A stretch of DNA of 64,000 nt, from contig NZ_JAPKNI010000006.1 in NCBI RefSeq assembly GCF_026343955.1, positions 180,416 through 244,415 of the forward strand, given 5' to 3'. Under the pieces are notes generated by a model. The model was not told where the DNA came from, searched no databases, and was given only the letters and a program-made list of their open reading frames with translations. The translations under genes and the position numbers were made by a program. Positions 1 to 8,443 of the stretch are shown piece after piece; within the stretch, counting starts at the first letter, position 1; each line of letters starts with the position of its first letter. The stretch is from Kaistia defluvii (GTDB taxonomy: Bacteria; Pseudomonadota; Alphaproteobacteria; Rhizobiales; Kaistiaceae).

Positions 1-1
1 C

Positions 2-1645
2 GGCCAGCGGGTCTATGAGCGCGTGCTCGATTTCTGCCTGAAGGCGCCGGCGGTGATCATCCTGATCAGCCTGCTGTTCGCGGGCGGCGCGGTGCTGGCC
101 TTCGACATGCTGCCGCGGCAGTTGACGCCGCAGGAGGATCGCGGCTCGGTCATGATCGCCATGACGACGCCGCAGGGATCGACGGTCGACTACACGCAGG
201 GCCAGATGTCGCTGGTGACGCGCGCCGTGGAACCGTTACTGAAATCCGGCGAGGCGACCAACATCTTCTCGGTGGCCGGCAATTTCGGCAGCCCGAGCAA
301 CGGCTTCATGATGGTGACGCTCGCGCCGTGGGGTGAACGCACCCGCAGTCAGGCGCAGATCGCCGCCGAACTCAGCCGCAAGATCCGCTCGATCCCGGGT
401 GCGATGATCAATCTGCGCCAGCCCAACAGCCTCGGCATTCGCGGCGGCGGCCAAGGCCTCACCTTCGCCGTCACGGGCGTGGAATATGACGGCATCACCA
501 AGGCGGCGCAGCAGCTCATCAACACGCTGGGCGCCAATCCCGCCTTCTCCAATGTCCAGCTCAACTACGACCTGAATCAGCCGCAGCTTTCGGTCGACAT
601 CAACCGGGACCGCGCCGCCGATCTCGGCATCTCGGTCGCCGATATCGGTACCATCGTCTCGACGCTGCTGGCCGGCGCGGACATGGGCAATTTCTATGTC
701 GGCGACGACAAGATCGACATCACGGCGCTTGCCCCGGACGGCATGATCGTGACCCCGAGCGATCTGATGAACGTGCAGGTCCGCACGGGCAGCGGCACCA
801 TGGTGCCCCTGTCCTCCGTGATCTCGGTCAGCGAAGGCGCGACGTCGCCGACGCTGGCGCGCCAGTCGCTGCGTCGCGCCGTGCCGATCACCGCGACGCT
901 GAGCCCCGGCGTCGACCTCGGCTCGGCCATGCAGATCCTGAACGAGGAAGCCGCCAGGGAATTGCCGGCTGGCATGAACATCGTGCTGACGGGCGAGGCG
1001 GCGACCCTCAACGAGACGTCGAGCGGCATCCTGCAGACTTTCCTGTTTGCCGTGGTCATCATTTTGCTGGTGATGGCGGCGCAGTTCGAGAGCTTCGTCT
1101 CGGCGGCGATCCTGTTCACCACGGTGCCCTTCGGCGTCGCGGCGGGCATCTACGCCATCCTGCTCTCGGGCGGCTCGCTCAACATCTACACCCAGATCGG
1201 CCTGGTCATGCTGGTCGGCCTGATGGCGAAGAACGGCATTCTGATCGTCGAATTCGCCAACCAGTTGCGCGACGAGGGCCAGTCGGTTCGCGACGCGATC
1301 CGCAATGCCTGCCTGATCCGGCTTCGTCCGGTGCTGATGACGATGATCGCGACCGTGCTGGGCGGCCTGCCTCTCATCCTGACCGGCGGCGCCGGTTCGG
1401 AAGCGCGCGCCGCGCTCGGCTGGATCATGGTCGGCGGACTCGGGGTCTCGGCCCTGGCGACCCTGTTCCTGACGCCCGTCTCGTTCCTGCTGCTGGCCGG
1501 CTTCTCCAAGCCGCGTATCGCCGAGGAGCACAGGCTGGTGGCCGAGCTTGCCGCCGTGGAAGGGCGAGTTGCGCCCCGCGGCGAGGGCAAGGGAACGGGA
1601 ACGGAGGAAGCACCGCCGCGTCCTCTCGCCATCGCGGCGGAATAG
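2..1645 (+). CDS. RND multidrug efflux permease, C-terminal part (5' truncated by window)
   Basis: This is the C-terminal half of an inner-membrane RND (HAE1/AcrB-type) drug/proton antiporter. The frame is open from the first bases of the window, so the true start lies upstream. After one membrane helix comes a porter/docking region with the typical LTPQEDRG segment. A block of membrane helices follows, including VMAAQFESF, VGLMAKNGILIVEFAN and RLRPVLMT, all hallmarks of AcrB/MexB-type pumps. A low-complexity, Pro/Glu-rich cytoplasmic tail of about 40 residues ends the protein. The membrane-fusion partner would be expected upstream, outside the window. A sigma-factor gene starts 13 bases downstream and may be co-transcribed. 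The family call is secure; the substrate cannot be read from sequence. Confidence 0.95.
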   Translation, partial: GQRVYERVLDFCLKAPAVIILISLLFAGGAVLAFDMLPRQLTPQEDRGSVMIAMTTPQGSTVDYTQGQMSLVTRAVEPLLKSGEATNIFSVAGNFGSPSNGFMMVTLAPWGERTRSQAQIAAELSRKIRSIPGAMINLRQPNSLGIRGGGQGLTFAVTGVEYDGITKAAQQLINTLGANPAFSNVQLNYDLNQPQLSVDINRDRAADLGISVADIGTIVSTLLAGADMGNFYVGDDKIDITALAPDGMIVTPSDLMNVQVRTGSGTMVPLSSVISVSEGATSPTLARQSLRRAVPITATLSPGVDLGSAMQILNEEAARELPAGMNIVLTGEAATLNETSSGILQTFLFAVVIILLVMAAQFESFVSAAILFTTVPFGVAAGIYAILLSGGSLNIYTQIGLVMLVGLMAKNGILIVEFANQLRDEGQSVRDAIRNACLIRLRPVLMTMIATVLGGLPLILTGGAGSEARAALGWIMVGGLGVSALATLFLTPVSFLLLAGFSKPRIAEEHRLVAELAAVEGRVAPRGEGKGTGTEEAPPRPLAIAAE

Positions 1646-1658
1646 GGGGGAGATCGCC

Positions 1659-2393
1659 ATGGCCTTTTCCTACCCCGATCTTCCCCGCCTCAAGGCTGCC
1701 ACGACAGCGTCGATACGCTATCGTCTGATCCCGGGCGGGCGAGCCGGCGAGAGCGCCGGCGGGATTGGTTCGAAAGGTCGGGCGGACGCATTGGCAGGCA
1801 GGAATGATCCCGGTGACGACAAGGCGATCCAGGCCGACCATGCGCTGATGCAGGCGGTCGCCGGCGGCGAGGAGGGGGCGTTTGCGCGCCTGATCCAGGC
1901 CGAGGCGCCGAAATTGACCCGCTTCGTGGCGTCCGTGCTGTCCGATCTGGCCGAGGCGGAGGAGGTCGTGCAGGAGGCGCTGCTGCGGCTCTGGAAGCAG
2001 GCCGCGACCTGGGAACCGAACGCCCGCGTCGGCACCTTCCTGCATCAGGTCGCCTACCGCATCGCGATCGATCGGCTTCGGCGCCGCCGGCCGCATCTCG
2101 ATATCGACGGGTTCGACGACATTCTCGAGGACGATGGTCCGACCCCGGAGCGTCAGCTGACGCAGAAGGATGATGGCCGCGTCGTGCAGGCGGCCCTCGA
2201 CAAGCTGTCGGAACGGCAGCGCACCGTCATCGTACTGGCCCACTTTCAGGAACTGGGCCAGGCCGAGGGCGCGGACATCATGGGAATTGGCGAGCACGCC
2301 TATGAATCGCTCCTCGCAAGAGCCAGGCGCCGGCTTCGAAGCCTGCTTGGCGGCAAGGACGAGGACGATCGGCAGGAAGGAATGCGATCATGA
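1659..2393 (+). CDS. ECF-type RNA polymerase sigma factor
   Basis: The protein is a sigma-70 family factor of the ECF class, 244 aa. Region 2 is visible around residues 70-140 (FVASVLSDLAEAEEVVQEAL, then FLHQVAYRIAIDRLRRRR). Region 4 lies near 180-235 (LDKLSERQRTVIVLAHFQEL, then a helix-turn-helix followed by ARARRRLRSLL). The ATG was chosen because a GGGGGGAG Shine-Dalgarno lies just upstream. It leaves an unusually long, unconserved N-terminus of about 60 residues, so a later start remains possible. The stop overlaps the next gene by 4 bases (ATGA), implying translational coupling with two membrane-anchored proteins that may control it. The target promoters are unknown. Confidence 0.88.
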   Translation: MAFSYPDLPRLKAATTASIRYRLIPGGRAGESAGGIGSKGRADALAGRNDPGDDKAIQADHALMQAVAGGEEGAFARLIQAEAPKLTRFVASVLSDLAEAEEVVQEALLRLWKQAATWEPNARVGTFLHQVAYRIAIDRLRRRRPHLDIDGFDDILEDDGPTPERQLTQKDDGRVVQAALDKLSERQRTVIVLAHFQELGQAEGADIMGIGEHAYESLLARARRRLRSLLGGKDEDDRQEGMRS

Positions 2394-2848
2394 GCAAGGC
2401 ATCCGGTGACGGACGTTTCGAACTGGCGAGCGGTCCGGCCAACCTGCAGGACGCCGTCGATCGCTGGGGCCCCGATCTCGATCTCTGGCCCGACCTGATG
2501 CTCGTCCGTCGGGCGCGCGAGGCGTTGCTGGCCGACCGCAGGTTCCGTGGGCATCGCGACCGCGCCGTGGCCGAGGCGGCCCGGCTTTCCCGCGCGGCGG
2601 CATCGCTGGACCAGCGGATCGCCGATAGCGGTTCCGTCGAGCGGATCACCCGCAAGCTGCTCGAGGCGACGGGGTCGAAGGTCGTGCACTGGCGTCGCCG
2701 GATCGCGGCGCTCGCCGCCGTCATGATGCTGTCGGCCGCCCTCGGCAGCGCCTTCGCCGAGATGGTCCCGGCCCAGGTCGAACCGCAAAGGGTCGACGTG
2801 GTGCAACTGGATACGTTGGTCTTCGGACCGTCAGAGGCAGACTTCTGA
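2390..2848 (+). CDS. Single-pass membrane protein, possible anti-sigma or regulator
   Basis: This 152-aa protein was not recognised by family. Residues 1-95 are soluble and charged, with WGPDLDLWPDLMLVRRAREALLA-like helical segments. One hydrophobic helix follows near residues 103-122 (IAALAAVMMLSAALGSAFA). A short, presumably periplasmic, tail of about 30 residues ends the protein. The topology (cytoplasmic N-terminal domain, one helix) and the 4-base overlap with the upstream sigma gene are what one expects of an anti-sigma factor. No ZAS zinc motif is visible, so this role is inference from context. The next gene starts at its last base. Confidence 0.75.
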   Translation: MSKASGDGRFELASGPANLQDAVDRWGPDLDLWPDLMLVRRAREALLADRRFRGHRDRAVAEAARLSRAAASLDQRIADSGSVERITRKLLEATGSKVVHWRRRIAALAAVMMLSAALGSAFAEMVPAQVEPQRVDVVQLDTLVFGPSEADF

Positions 2849-3303
2849 TGGCTTTCAGGATCGAACCCAAGACCCGGCGCGCCCTTCTATGGGGGCTGCT
2901 CGTCGTGTCCTTGGCCGTCAATGCCTTCTTCATCGGCGCGACCGTCACCGATCTGGCCCGCTTCAGGCTGGGTTCCGAGGACAGGAGCCCGCGCATCATC
3001 CGGACCGAGCTACGCTGGCTCAAGAATCGCCTGTCGCCCGAAGCGCTCGAAAGCATCGAGACCCAGCTGAACGTGCTCAAGCCGGACATCCTGGCCCGGA
3101 TCGACCGCCTGAAGACGCTGCGGGGCGAGCTGAATGATCTCGTCGCCGCGCCGTTGCCCGACAAGGCGCAGATCGATGCGCATCTGCGCAACATCCGCAT
3201 CGAGGTCGGAGCCATGCAGGAACAGGTGCAGTCGCGCACCTTCGAAGCGCTTCTCAACCTGCCGCCGGAACAGCGCGCCGCGCTGGCCCGGCCGGCGAAC
3301 TGA
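2848..3303 (+). CDS. Periplasmic heavy-metal sensor / CpxP-like protein
   Basis: The 151-aa protein has an N-terminal membrane anchor (residues about 11-30, ALLWGLLVVSLAVNAFFIGA). A long helical periplasmic domain follows, rich in Arg and Leu, ending in ALLNLPPEQRAALARP. This layout matches the periplasmic heavy-metal sensor (Metal_resist, CnrX/CpxP-like) family. In CnrYXH-type systems such a protein senses metal and signals to an anti-sigma/ECF pair. The gene lies directly behind an ECF sigma factor and a membrane protein, so a sigma-regulating role is likely, but the metal-binding residues cannot be confirmed by eye. Confidence 0.8.
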   Translation: MAFRIEPKTRRALLWGLLVVSLAVNAFFIGATVTDLARFRLGSEDRSPRIIRTELRWLKNRLSPEALESIETQLNVLKPDILARIDRLKTLRGELNDLVAAPLPDKAQIDAHLRNIRIEVGAMQEQVQSRTFEALLNLPPEQRAALARPAN

Positions 3304-3426
3304 CGGCGGCTGGCTCTCCGCCGGCAACGCTCCGCACGAGCGCAGCCTCGACATGCCGAGGGAGGACCGCAGGACGCCCTCGCAGCCTGGTAGGAAGAGG
3401 CCCCCTTGCAGCCTGCCGACCCAAAC

Positions 3427-3453
3427 GAAAAACGGGGCCGCACGCGGCCCCGT
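3427..3453 (-). terminator. Rho-independent terminator of the sugar ABC operon
   Basis: A 10-bp perfect stem (ACGGGGCCGC / GCGGCCCCGT) lies just downstream of the minus-strand oxidoreductase gene. Read on the minus strand it is followed by TTTTT. Confidence 0.8.
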
Positions 3454-3471
3454 TCTGCTTCGTGCTGGGGA

Positions 3472-4611
3472 TCAGCGCGCCGCGGTGAAGCGGTCGGCGT
3501 CGGCCTGGGTCAGCGGGGCGGGGCGCTCTGTGGTGGTCGAGAGCGTGATCACCTTCTCCTGCGCCGCCGAATCGAGGATCGAGACCATCGCGTCGAGGGC
3601 ATGCAGCGCGACCCGGCCCGAGCAGCGCGGCTCGCGGCCCTGATCGGCGGCGTCGAGCAGGTCGGCGACGCCCAGCATGCGGTAATTGGCATGCCTGCCG
3701 TCTTCCCAGTTGGCCTTGCCGAACGGCGCTTCCGAGCTGTCGACTTCGATATAGTCGCCCTTCTCCACGGAGTAGCGGACGCTGCCGCCGAAGAAGTTCG
3801 GATCGGGCACCAGCATCGTGCCTTCCGAGCCATAGAGCTCGATCGGATTGACGTGGCCGTGCTTCCAGACGTCCCAGCTCGCCGTCAGCGTGACCTGCGC
3901 GCCGGAGACGAAATGGAGGATGGCGTTGATCGTCGTGGGGGTGCCGACCGGCACGGTCTTGCCCTTGAGCGGACCTTCGGCCGTGACCAGGCGGTCTTCA
4001 AACCCCTTGGTCGCGACGGCAGTCACGGTGCGGATCGGGCCGAGCAGGTTGATCAGCGCCGCGATGTAATAGGGTCCGAGATCGAGGATCGGGCCGCCGC
4101 CGGGCTGGAAGAAGAAGCCCGGATTGGGGTGCCACATCTCCATGCCATGGCTCATCACATGCATGGTGCCGGCGATGACGCGGCCGATCTTGCCTTCATC
4201 TAGCAGCTTGCGCGCCGTCTGGCCCGCGCCGCCGAGGAAGGTGTCGGGCGCGCTGCCGAGCTTCAGCCCCTTGGCGTCCGCCAGAGCCACCAGCTTCTTG
4301 CCGTCCTCGACGGAAAGCGCGAACGGCTTTTCCGAATAGGCGTGCTTGCCGGCCGAGAGGATCGCATTCGATACTTCGTAATGCGCAGACGGAATGGTCA
4401 GGTTGATGACCGTGTCGATCTCGGAATCGCCGAGCAATCCGTCGATCGTAAGGGCGCGGACGCCGAACTGGTCGGCGCGCGCCTTGGCGGCCTCCGCCAC
4501 GATGTCCGCGACCGCCACGATCTGGGTGCCGGGAAAGAGCGGCGCCAGCTTCAGATAGGCGGCCGAAATGTTGCCGGCGCCGATCAGGCCGATCTTGTGA
4601 ACCTTGGTCAT
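3472..4611 (-). CDS. Gfo/Idh/MocA family NAD(P)-dependent oxidoreductase
   Basis: The protein is 379 aa, normal for the family. A Rossmann nucleotide-binding motif sits at the N-terminus (GLIGAGNISAAYL). The family-typical EKPFALS motif with the catalytic lysine follows around residue 95. The C-terminal half is the substrate-binding alpha/beta domain (GGGPILDLGPYYI). Members oxidise or reduce sugars, inositols and their derivatives. It is the last gene of a minus-strand operon with a sugar-phosphate isomerase-like protein and a CUT1 ABC importer. It therefore probably works on the imported carbohydrate, possibly through a 3-keto intermediate. The exact substrate cannot be told. Confidence 0.93.
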   Translation of the reverse strand: MTKVHKIGLIGAGNISAAYLKLAPLFPGTQIVAVADIVAEAAKARADQFGVRALTIDGLLGDSEIDTVINLTIPSAHYEVSNAILSAGKHAYSEKPFALSVEDGKKLVALADAKGLKLGSAPDTFLGGAGQTARKLLDEGKIGRVIAGTMHVMSHGMEMWHPNPGFFFQPGGGPILDLGPYYIAALINLLGPIRTVTAVATKGFEDRLVTAEGPLKGKTVPVGTPTTINAILHFVSGAQVTLTASWDVWKHGHVNPIELYGSEGTMLVPDPNFFGGSVRYSVEKGDYIEVDSSEAPFGKANWEDGRHANYRMLGVADLLDAADQGREPRCSGRVALHALDAMVSILDSAAQEKVITLSTTTERPAPLTQADADRFTAAR

Positions 4612-4625
4612 GTCGGGGAAGCCTT

Positions 4626-5381
4626 TCAGGAAACCAGGGCCTTGATGGCCGCATAGGAACGCTCGGCGAAGAGCTTCCAGTCCGAGGGGTTGTCGTGCTC
4701 GGCGACGAGGATGCGGGCCTTCTTCGCCTTCTCGATATGCGGCCAGAGCGCCTTCCAGTCCACGACGCCGTCGCCGACATTGGTCCAGCCGTCATCGGCG
4801 GTCGTTCCGGCGGGGGCGAGGTCCTTGATGTGGAAGGCGATCGTCTCGTCGGCGAGCTTGTCGATCTCGGCGGCCACGTCCTGGCCGGCGCGGGCGACCC
4901 AGCCGAGGTCGAGCTCGGAACTGACGCCATTGCCGATCAGGTGGTCGATCGGCCGCGAGCCGTCGGCCAGTGTCGCATATTCGAAGTCATGGTTGTGATA
5001 GCCGAGGCCGAGACCGGCGGCCTTGGCCTTTTCGGCCGCGCCGGCGAAGCTCTCATGCAGCTTCTTCCAGCCATCGACATCGGTCGGCCGCTGTTCGGCG
5101 ACGAGATAGGGGATGACGATGGTTTCGGCGCCGATGGTCTTGGCGATGTCGATGAAACGGCTGGTCTCACCGACGACGCCCTCGAGCGGCGCATGGAAGG
5201 TGGGCGTCACGAGGCCGACGGCGTCGACCTTGGCGCGGTAGCCGGCGGCATCGTCGCCATAGAGCGGATAGTAGGGCTCGACCGCGTCATAGCCGATCTT
5301 GGCCAGGCCCTCGAGAACGGTTTCAAGCGGCGGGAAATTGCGGGCGGAGTAGAGCTGAAACGAGATCTTGTGCTGCGACAT
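4626..5381 (-). CDS. Sugar phosphate isomerase/epimerase (AP endonuclease family 2 TIM barrel)
   Basis: The 251-aa protein has the xylose-isomerase-like TIM barrel pattern: FQLYSARNF at the N-terminus, then IGYDAVEPYYP, GLGYHNHDFEY, SELDLGWVARAG and AFHIKDLAP. The Glu, His and Asp residues in these motifs are the usual divalent-metal ligands. The gene lies 14 bp before the Gfo/Idh oxidoreductase and shares its operon. Such pairs commonly interconvert and oxidise unusual sugars or keto-sugars. The exact reaction is not known. Confidence 0.9.
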   Translation of the reverse strand: MSQHKISFQLYSARNFPPLETVLEGLAKIGYDAVEPYYPLYGDDAAGYRAKVDAVGLVTPTFHAPLEGVVGETSRFIDIAKTIGAETIVIPYLVAEQRPTDVDGWKKLHESFAGAAEKAKAAGLGLGYHNHDFEYATLADGSRPIDHLIGNGVSSELDLGWVARAGQDVAAEIDKLADETIAFHIKDLAPAGTTADDGWTNVGDGVVDWKALWPHIEKAKKARILVAEHDNPSDWKLFAERSYAAIKALVS

Positions 5382-5447
5382 GGGAATGTCTCTCTTGAAT
5401 CCGTTCTTGAGGAAGGCGCCTGGAAAGCCAGGCGGCTCAGGGGGTGA

Positions 5448-6536
5448 TCAGAGGCGCTGGCCGCTGGCGAGATCGAAGATCGACGCGTAGGCGGGCTGAA
5501 AGAAGGCATCCGTCGCGGACGGCGTCTGGACATGGGCATCGCCATCGATGCGCACCGAGAACGTCGTGCCCCCGACATCGCCCCAGACCAGGCTGTCGGC
5601 GCCCATCGGCTCCAGCAGGGTCAGATTGACCGGGATCGGCCTGGAGCTCGGGTCGCGCTGTTCGAGATCGACCTGTTCCGGCCGGATGCCGAGGGTCGCC
5701 GGGCGGCCATGCTCGGGCGGCTTCTCGAATTCGTATCCGGCGAGGTCGATCCGCTTGCCGTTGGCAAGCTCGAACGACGCGACGCCGCCCTCGACCGAGA
5801 GCCTGCCGTCGATGAAGTTCATCGATGGCGAGCCGACGAAGCCCGCGACGAAGCGGTTGACCGGCCGGCGGTAGATTTCCTTCGGCGAGGCCAGCTGCTG
5901 GATGACGCCGCCATTCATAACCGCGACTCGGTCGGCGAGCGTCAGCGCCTCGATCTGGTCGTGCGTGACGTAGATCATGGTCGAGCCGAGGCCCTGGTGC
6001 AGGCGCTTCAATTCCACGCGCAGTTCCGTGCGCAGCTTGGCGTCGAGGTTGGAGAGCGGCTCGTCGAACAGGAACACGTCGACATCGCGCACAAGAGCAC
6101 GACCGATGGCGACGCGCTGGCGCTGGCCGCCGGACAACTCGGCCGGACGGCGGTCGAGCAGCGGCTCGATCTGCAGGATCTTGGCGGCGCGGGCGACGCG
6201 CTTGTCGATCTCGTCCTTCGGCACCTTGGCCATCTTCAGGCCGAAGGAGAGGTTTCCCGTCACCGTCATGCGCGGATAGAGCGCGTAGGACTGGAACACC
6301 ATGCCGATGCCGCGGTTCTTCGGCTCCTCCCAGGTGACGTTCTTGCCGCCGATCCAGATCTGGCCGGCGGAAACGTCGAGCAGGCCGGCGACGGCGTTGA
6401 GCAGCGTGGACTTGCCGCAACCGGACGGGCCGAGCAGGACGATGAACTCGCCCTGTTCGATTTCGAGGTCGAGATTCCTGAGGACCTTGAGGTTGCCGAA
6501 TTCGATTTCGAGGTCACGAATGGAGACAGTGGCCAT
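5448..6536 (-). CDS. ugpC: Carbohydrate ABC transporter ATPase (UgpC/MalK type)
   Basis: The 362-aa ATPase has a Walker A motif (GPSGCGKSTLLN), the signature LSGGQRQRVAIGRALVR, a Walker B motif (VFLFDEPLSNLD) and the switch histidine in IYVTHDQIEA. The C-terminal about 120 residues are the MalK/UgpC-type regulatory OB (TOBE) domain. It energises the two permeases encoded just upstream in the same operon. The start is preceded by AGGGGTG and lies 3 bp after the upstream permease stop. The symbol refers to the shared-ATPase family, not to a proven glycerol-3-phosphate substrate. Confidence 0.95.
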   Translation of the reverse strand: MATVSIRDLEIEFGNLKVLRNLDLEIEQGEFIVLLGPSGCGKSTLLNAVAGLLDVSAGQIWIGGKNVTWEEPKNRGIGMVFQSYALYPRMTVTGNLSFGLKMAKVPKDEIDKRVARAAKILQIEPLLDRRPAELSGGQRQRVAIGRALVRDVDVFLFDEPLSNLDAKLRTELRVELKRLHQGLGSTMIYVTHDQIEALTLADRVAVMNGGVIQQLASPKEIYRRPVNRFVAGFVGSPSMNFIDGRLSVEGGVASFELANGKRIDLAGYEFEKPPEHGRPATLGIRPEQVDLEQRDPSSRPIPVNLTLLEPMGADSLVWGDVGGTTFSVRIDGDAHVQTPSATDAFFQPAYASIFDLASGQRL

Positions 6537-6539
6537 GGA

Positions 6540-7442
6540 TCACCCCTTCACGGCGCCGGAAGCGATGCCGCGAACGAACCAGCGTCCCGACACGAAATAA
6601 ACGAAGAGCGGAACGAGTGCCGTCAGGATCGTGGCAGCCATGTTCACGTTGTACTCCTTCTCGCCGAAGCTCGAATTGACGACGTTGTTGAGCTGCACGG
6701 TCATCGGGAAGTTCTCGCGACCGGCGAAGATCAGCCCGAACAGGAAGTCGTTCCAGATGCCGGTGATCTGCAGGATCGCGGCGACGACGATGATCGGCGT
6801 GGAGAGCGGCAGCATCAGCCGCAGGAAGATCGCCCAGAACCCGCCGCCATCGACGCGCGCCGCCTTGAACAGGTCGATCGGGATGCCGGCGTAGAAGTTG
6901 CGGAACAGAAGCGTCATCAGCGGCAGGCCGAAGATCGTGTGCACGAACACCACGCCGGGGATCGAATTGTAGAGCGACACCATCGAGAGGATCCGCACCA
7001 GCGGATAGAGGAACACCTGGTAGGGGATGAAGGCGCCGAGCAGCAGGATGGCAAACAGGATGTTGGCGCCCTTGGGCCGCCAGAAGGAGAGGGCGTAGCC
7101 CGTCACCGAGCCGACCGCGATCGACAGGATGACGCTCGGGATCAGGATCTTGATCGAGTTCAGCATGCCGACATGGATGCCGTTGCAGTTGAGGCCGGTA
7201 CAGGCCTGCGACCATGCCTTGATCCAGGCGTCGAAGCTGGGCGATCCCGGCAGGGCGAACAGATTGCCCATCCGGATCTCGTCCATCGGCTTCAGCGACG
7301 TCACGATCATCACGTAGAGCGGGATCAGGAAGAACAGCGCCGAGATGATGAGGAAGGCGTAGACGCCGTAGCGGCCGGGGCCGATCCGTTTCGGCCGGGG
7401 TCCCGAAGGCTCGACAGGGGCGTTTGCAGTGAGAGAAGCCAT
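6540..7442 (-). CDS. Carbohydrate ABC transporter permease, MalG/GtsC type
   Basis: The 300-aa inner-membrane protein has six predicted helices. The EAA-loop motif near the C-terminus reads FKAARVDGGGFWAIFLRLMLP, the ATPase contact of binding-protein-dependent permeases. A periplasmic segment with two Cys (CTGLNCNG) before the third helix resembles glucose/mannose-type GtsC permeases. It forms the channel with the neighbouring permease. Only one base separates the two genes. The segment similarity suggests a hexose or glucoside substrate, as inference. Confidence 0.94.
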   Translation of the reverse strand: MASLTANAPVEPSGPRPKRIGPGRYGVYAFLIISALFFLIPLYVMIVTSLKPMDEIRMGNLFALPGSPSFDAWIKAWSQACTGLNCNGIHVGMLNSIKILIPSVILSIAVGSVTGYALSFWRPKGANILFAILLLGAFIPYQVFLYPLVRILSMVSLYNSIPGVVFVHTIFGLPLMTLLFRNFYAGIPIDLFKAARVDGGGFWAIFLRLMLPLSTPIIVVAAILQITGIWNDFLFGLIFAGRENFPMTVQLNNVVNSSFGEKEYNVNMAATILTALVPLFVYFVSGRWFVRGIASGAVKG

Positions 7443-7443
7443 A

Positions 7444-8328
7444 TCAGTGCGCGCTCCTCGGCTGGCGGAAATACTGCACGTAGAGCCAGGGCGCGAGGAC
7501 GCACAGCACGGTAATCATCATGACGGTCGAGGCTGCCGTGGCGAGGCCGAGATTCTGGCGCTGGAACAGATATTCGATGACGAACTTGGCCGGCACCTCC
7601 GTCGATATGCCCGGGCCGCCATTGGTCAGCGCCACCACCAGGTCGTAGACCTTCACCACCGCGGTCGCGAGCAGCACGGTTGCCGTCACGAACATCGGCG
7701 TCAGGATCGGGATCACGATGTGGAGATAGACGCGCCAGGTCGGGATGCCGTCCACCTTGGCGGCCTTCCACAGTTCGCCGTCGACGCCGCGAAGGCCGGC
7801 GAGCAGGATCGCCATGACGAGGCCGGAGGCCTGCCACATGCCGGCGAGCGCGATGACATAGATCGCCCGGTCGCCGCGCGACAGCCAATCGAAGGTGAAG
7901 CTCTCCCAGCCCCAGTTGCGCACGGTCTGCTGGATGCCGAGCGTCGGGTTCAGTGTCCACTGCCAGACCAGGCCGGTCACGATGAACGACAGGGCGTAGG
8001 GATAGAGGAAAATCGTGCGGAACACGCTTTCGGCGCGGATCCGCTGGTCGAGGAATACCGCCAGCAGGAAGCCGAGGATCAGACAGCCGACGATGAACAG
8101 GATGCCGAATATCGCCAGGTTCTGGACCGATATGATCCAGCGTTCCGATCCGAACAGCCGGGTATACTGCGAGAATCCGACATAGTTGGAGACCGGAAAG
8201 ACCTTCGAGCTCGTGAACGAGATCTGGATGGTCCAGAGGATGGTGCCGATATAGGCGAAGATCACGATCAGCCAGGCAGGAGCCAGGGCGACCTGCGCCA
8301 TCCAGAAGCGTAGGAATCGAGGTTTCAC
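7444..8328 (-). CDS. Sugar ABC transporter permease, MalF/GtsB type
   Basis: The 294-aa permease has six predicted membrane helices. The EAA motif reads WKAAKVDGIPTWRVYLHIVIP, and the family-typical LTNGGPGIST stretch follows. The start codon is GTG with a GGAG about nine bases upstream. It pairs with the downstream MalG-type permease. A GC-rich hairpin lies between it and the binding-protein gene upstream and could reduce read-through, giving more binding protein than permease. Confidence 0.94.
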   Translation of the reverse strand: MKPRFLRFWMAQVALAPAWLIVIFAYIGTILWTIQISFTSSKVFPVSNYVGFSQYTRLFGSERWIISVQNLAIFGILFIVGCLILGFLLAVFLDQRIRAESVFRTIFLYPYALSFIVTGLVWQWTLNPTLGIQQTVRNWGWESFTFDWLSRGDRAIYVIALAGMWQASGLVMAILLAGLRGVDGELWKAAKVDGIPTWRVYLHIVIPILTPMFVTATVLLATAVVKVYDLVVALTNGGPGISTEVPAKFVIEYLFQRQNLGLATAASTVMMITVLCVLAPWLYVQYFRQPRSAH

Positions 8329-8409
8329 AATAACGCACTCCGATAGCCCGGCGGATGCGAGCCGCCGCGGACCGGCTCACCGTCGCGGTGGCGCCAGATC
8401 GACGAGGAA

Positions 8410-8433
8410 ACCCGGCCGGAGAACCGGCCGGGT
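8410..8433 (-). other. Intra-operon hairpin between binding protein and permease genes
   Basis: A perfect 10-bp stem (ACCCGGCCGG / CCGGCCGGGT) with loop AGAA lies in the 115-bp gap after the binding-protein gene. Only three T follow on the minus strand, so it looks like an attenuating or RNA-stabilising hairpin rather than a full terminator. Confidence 0.6.
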
Positions 8434-8443
8434 CGGAGCCTTG

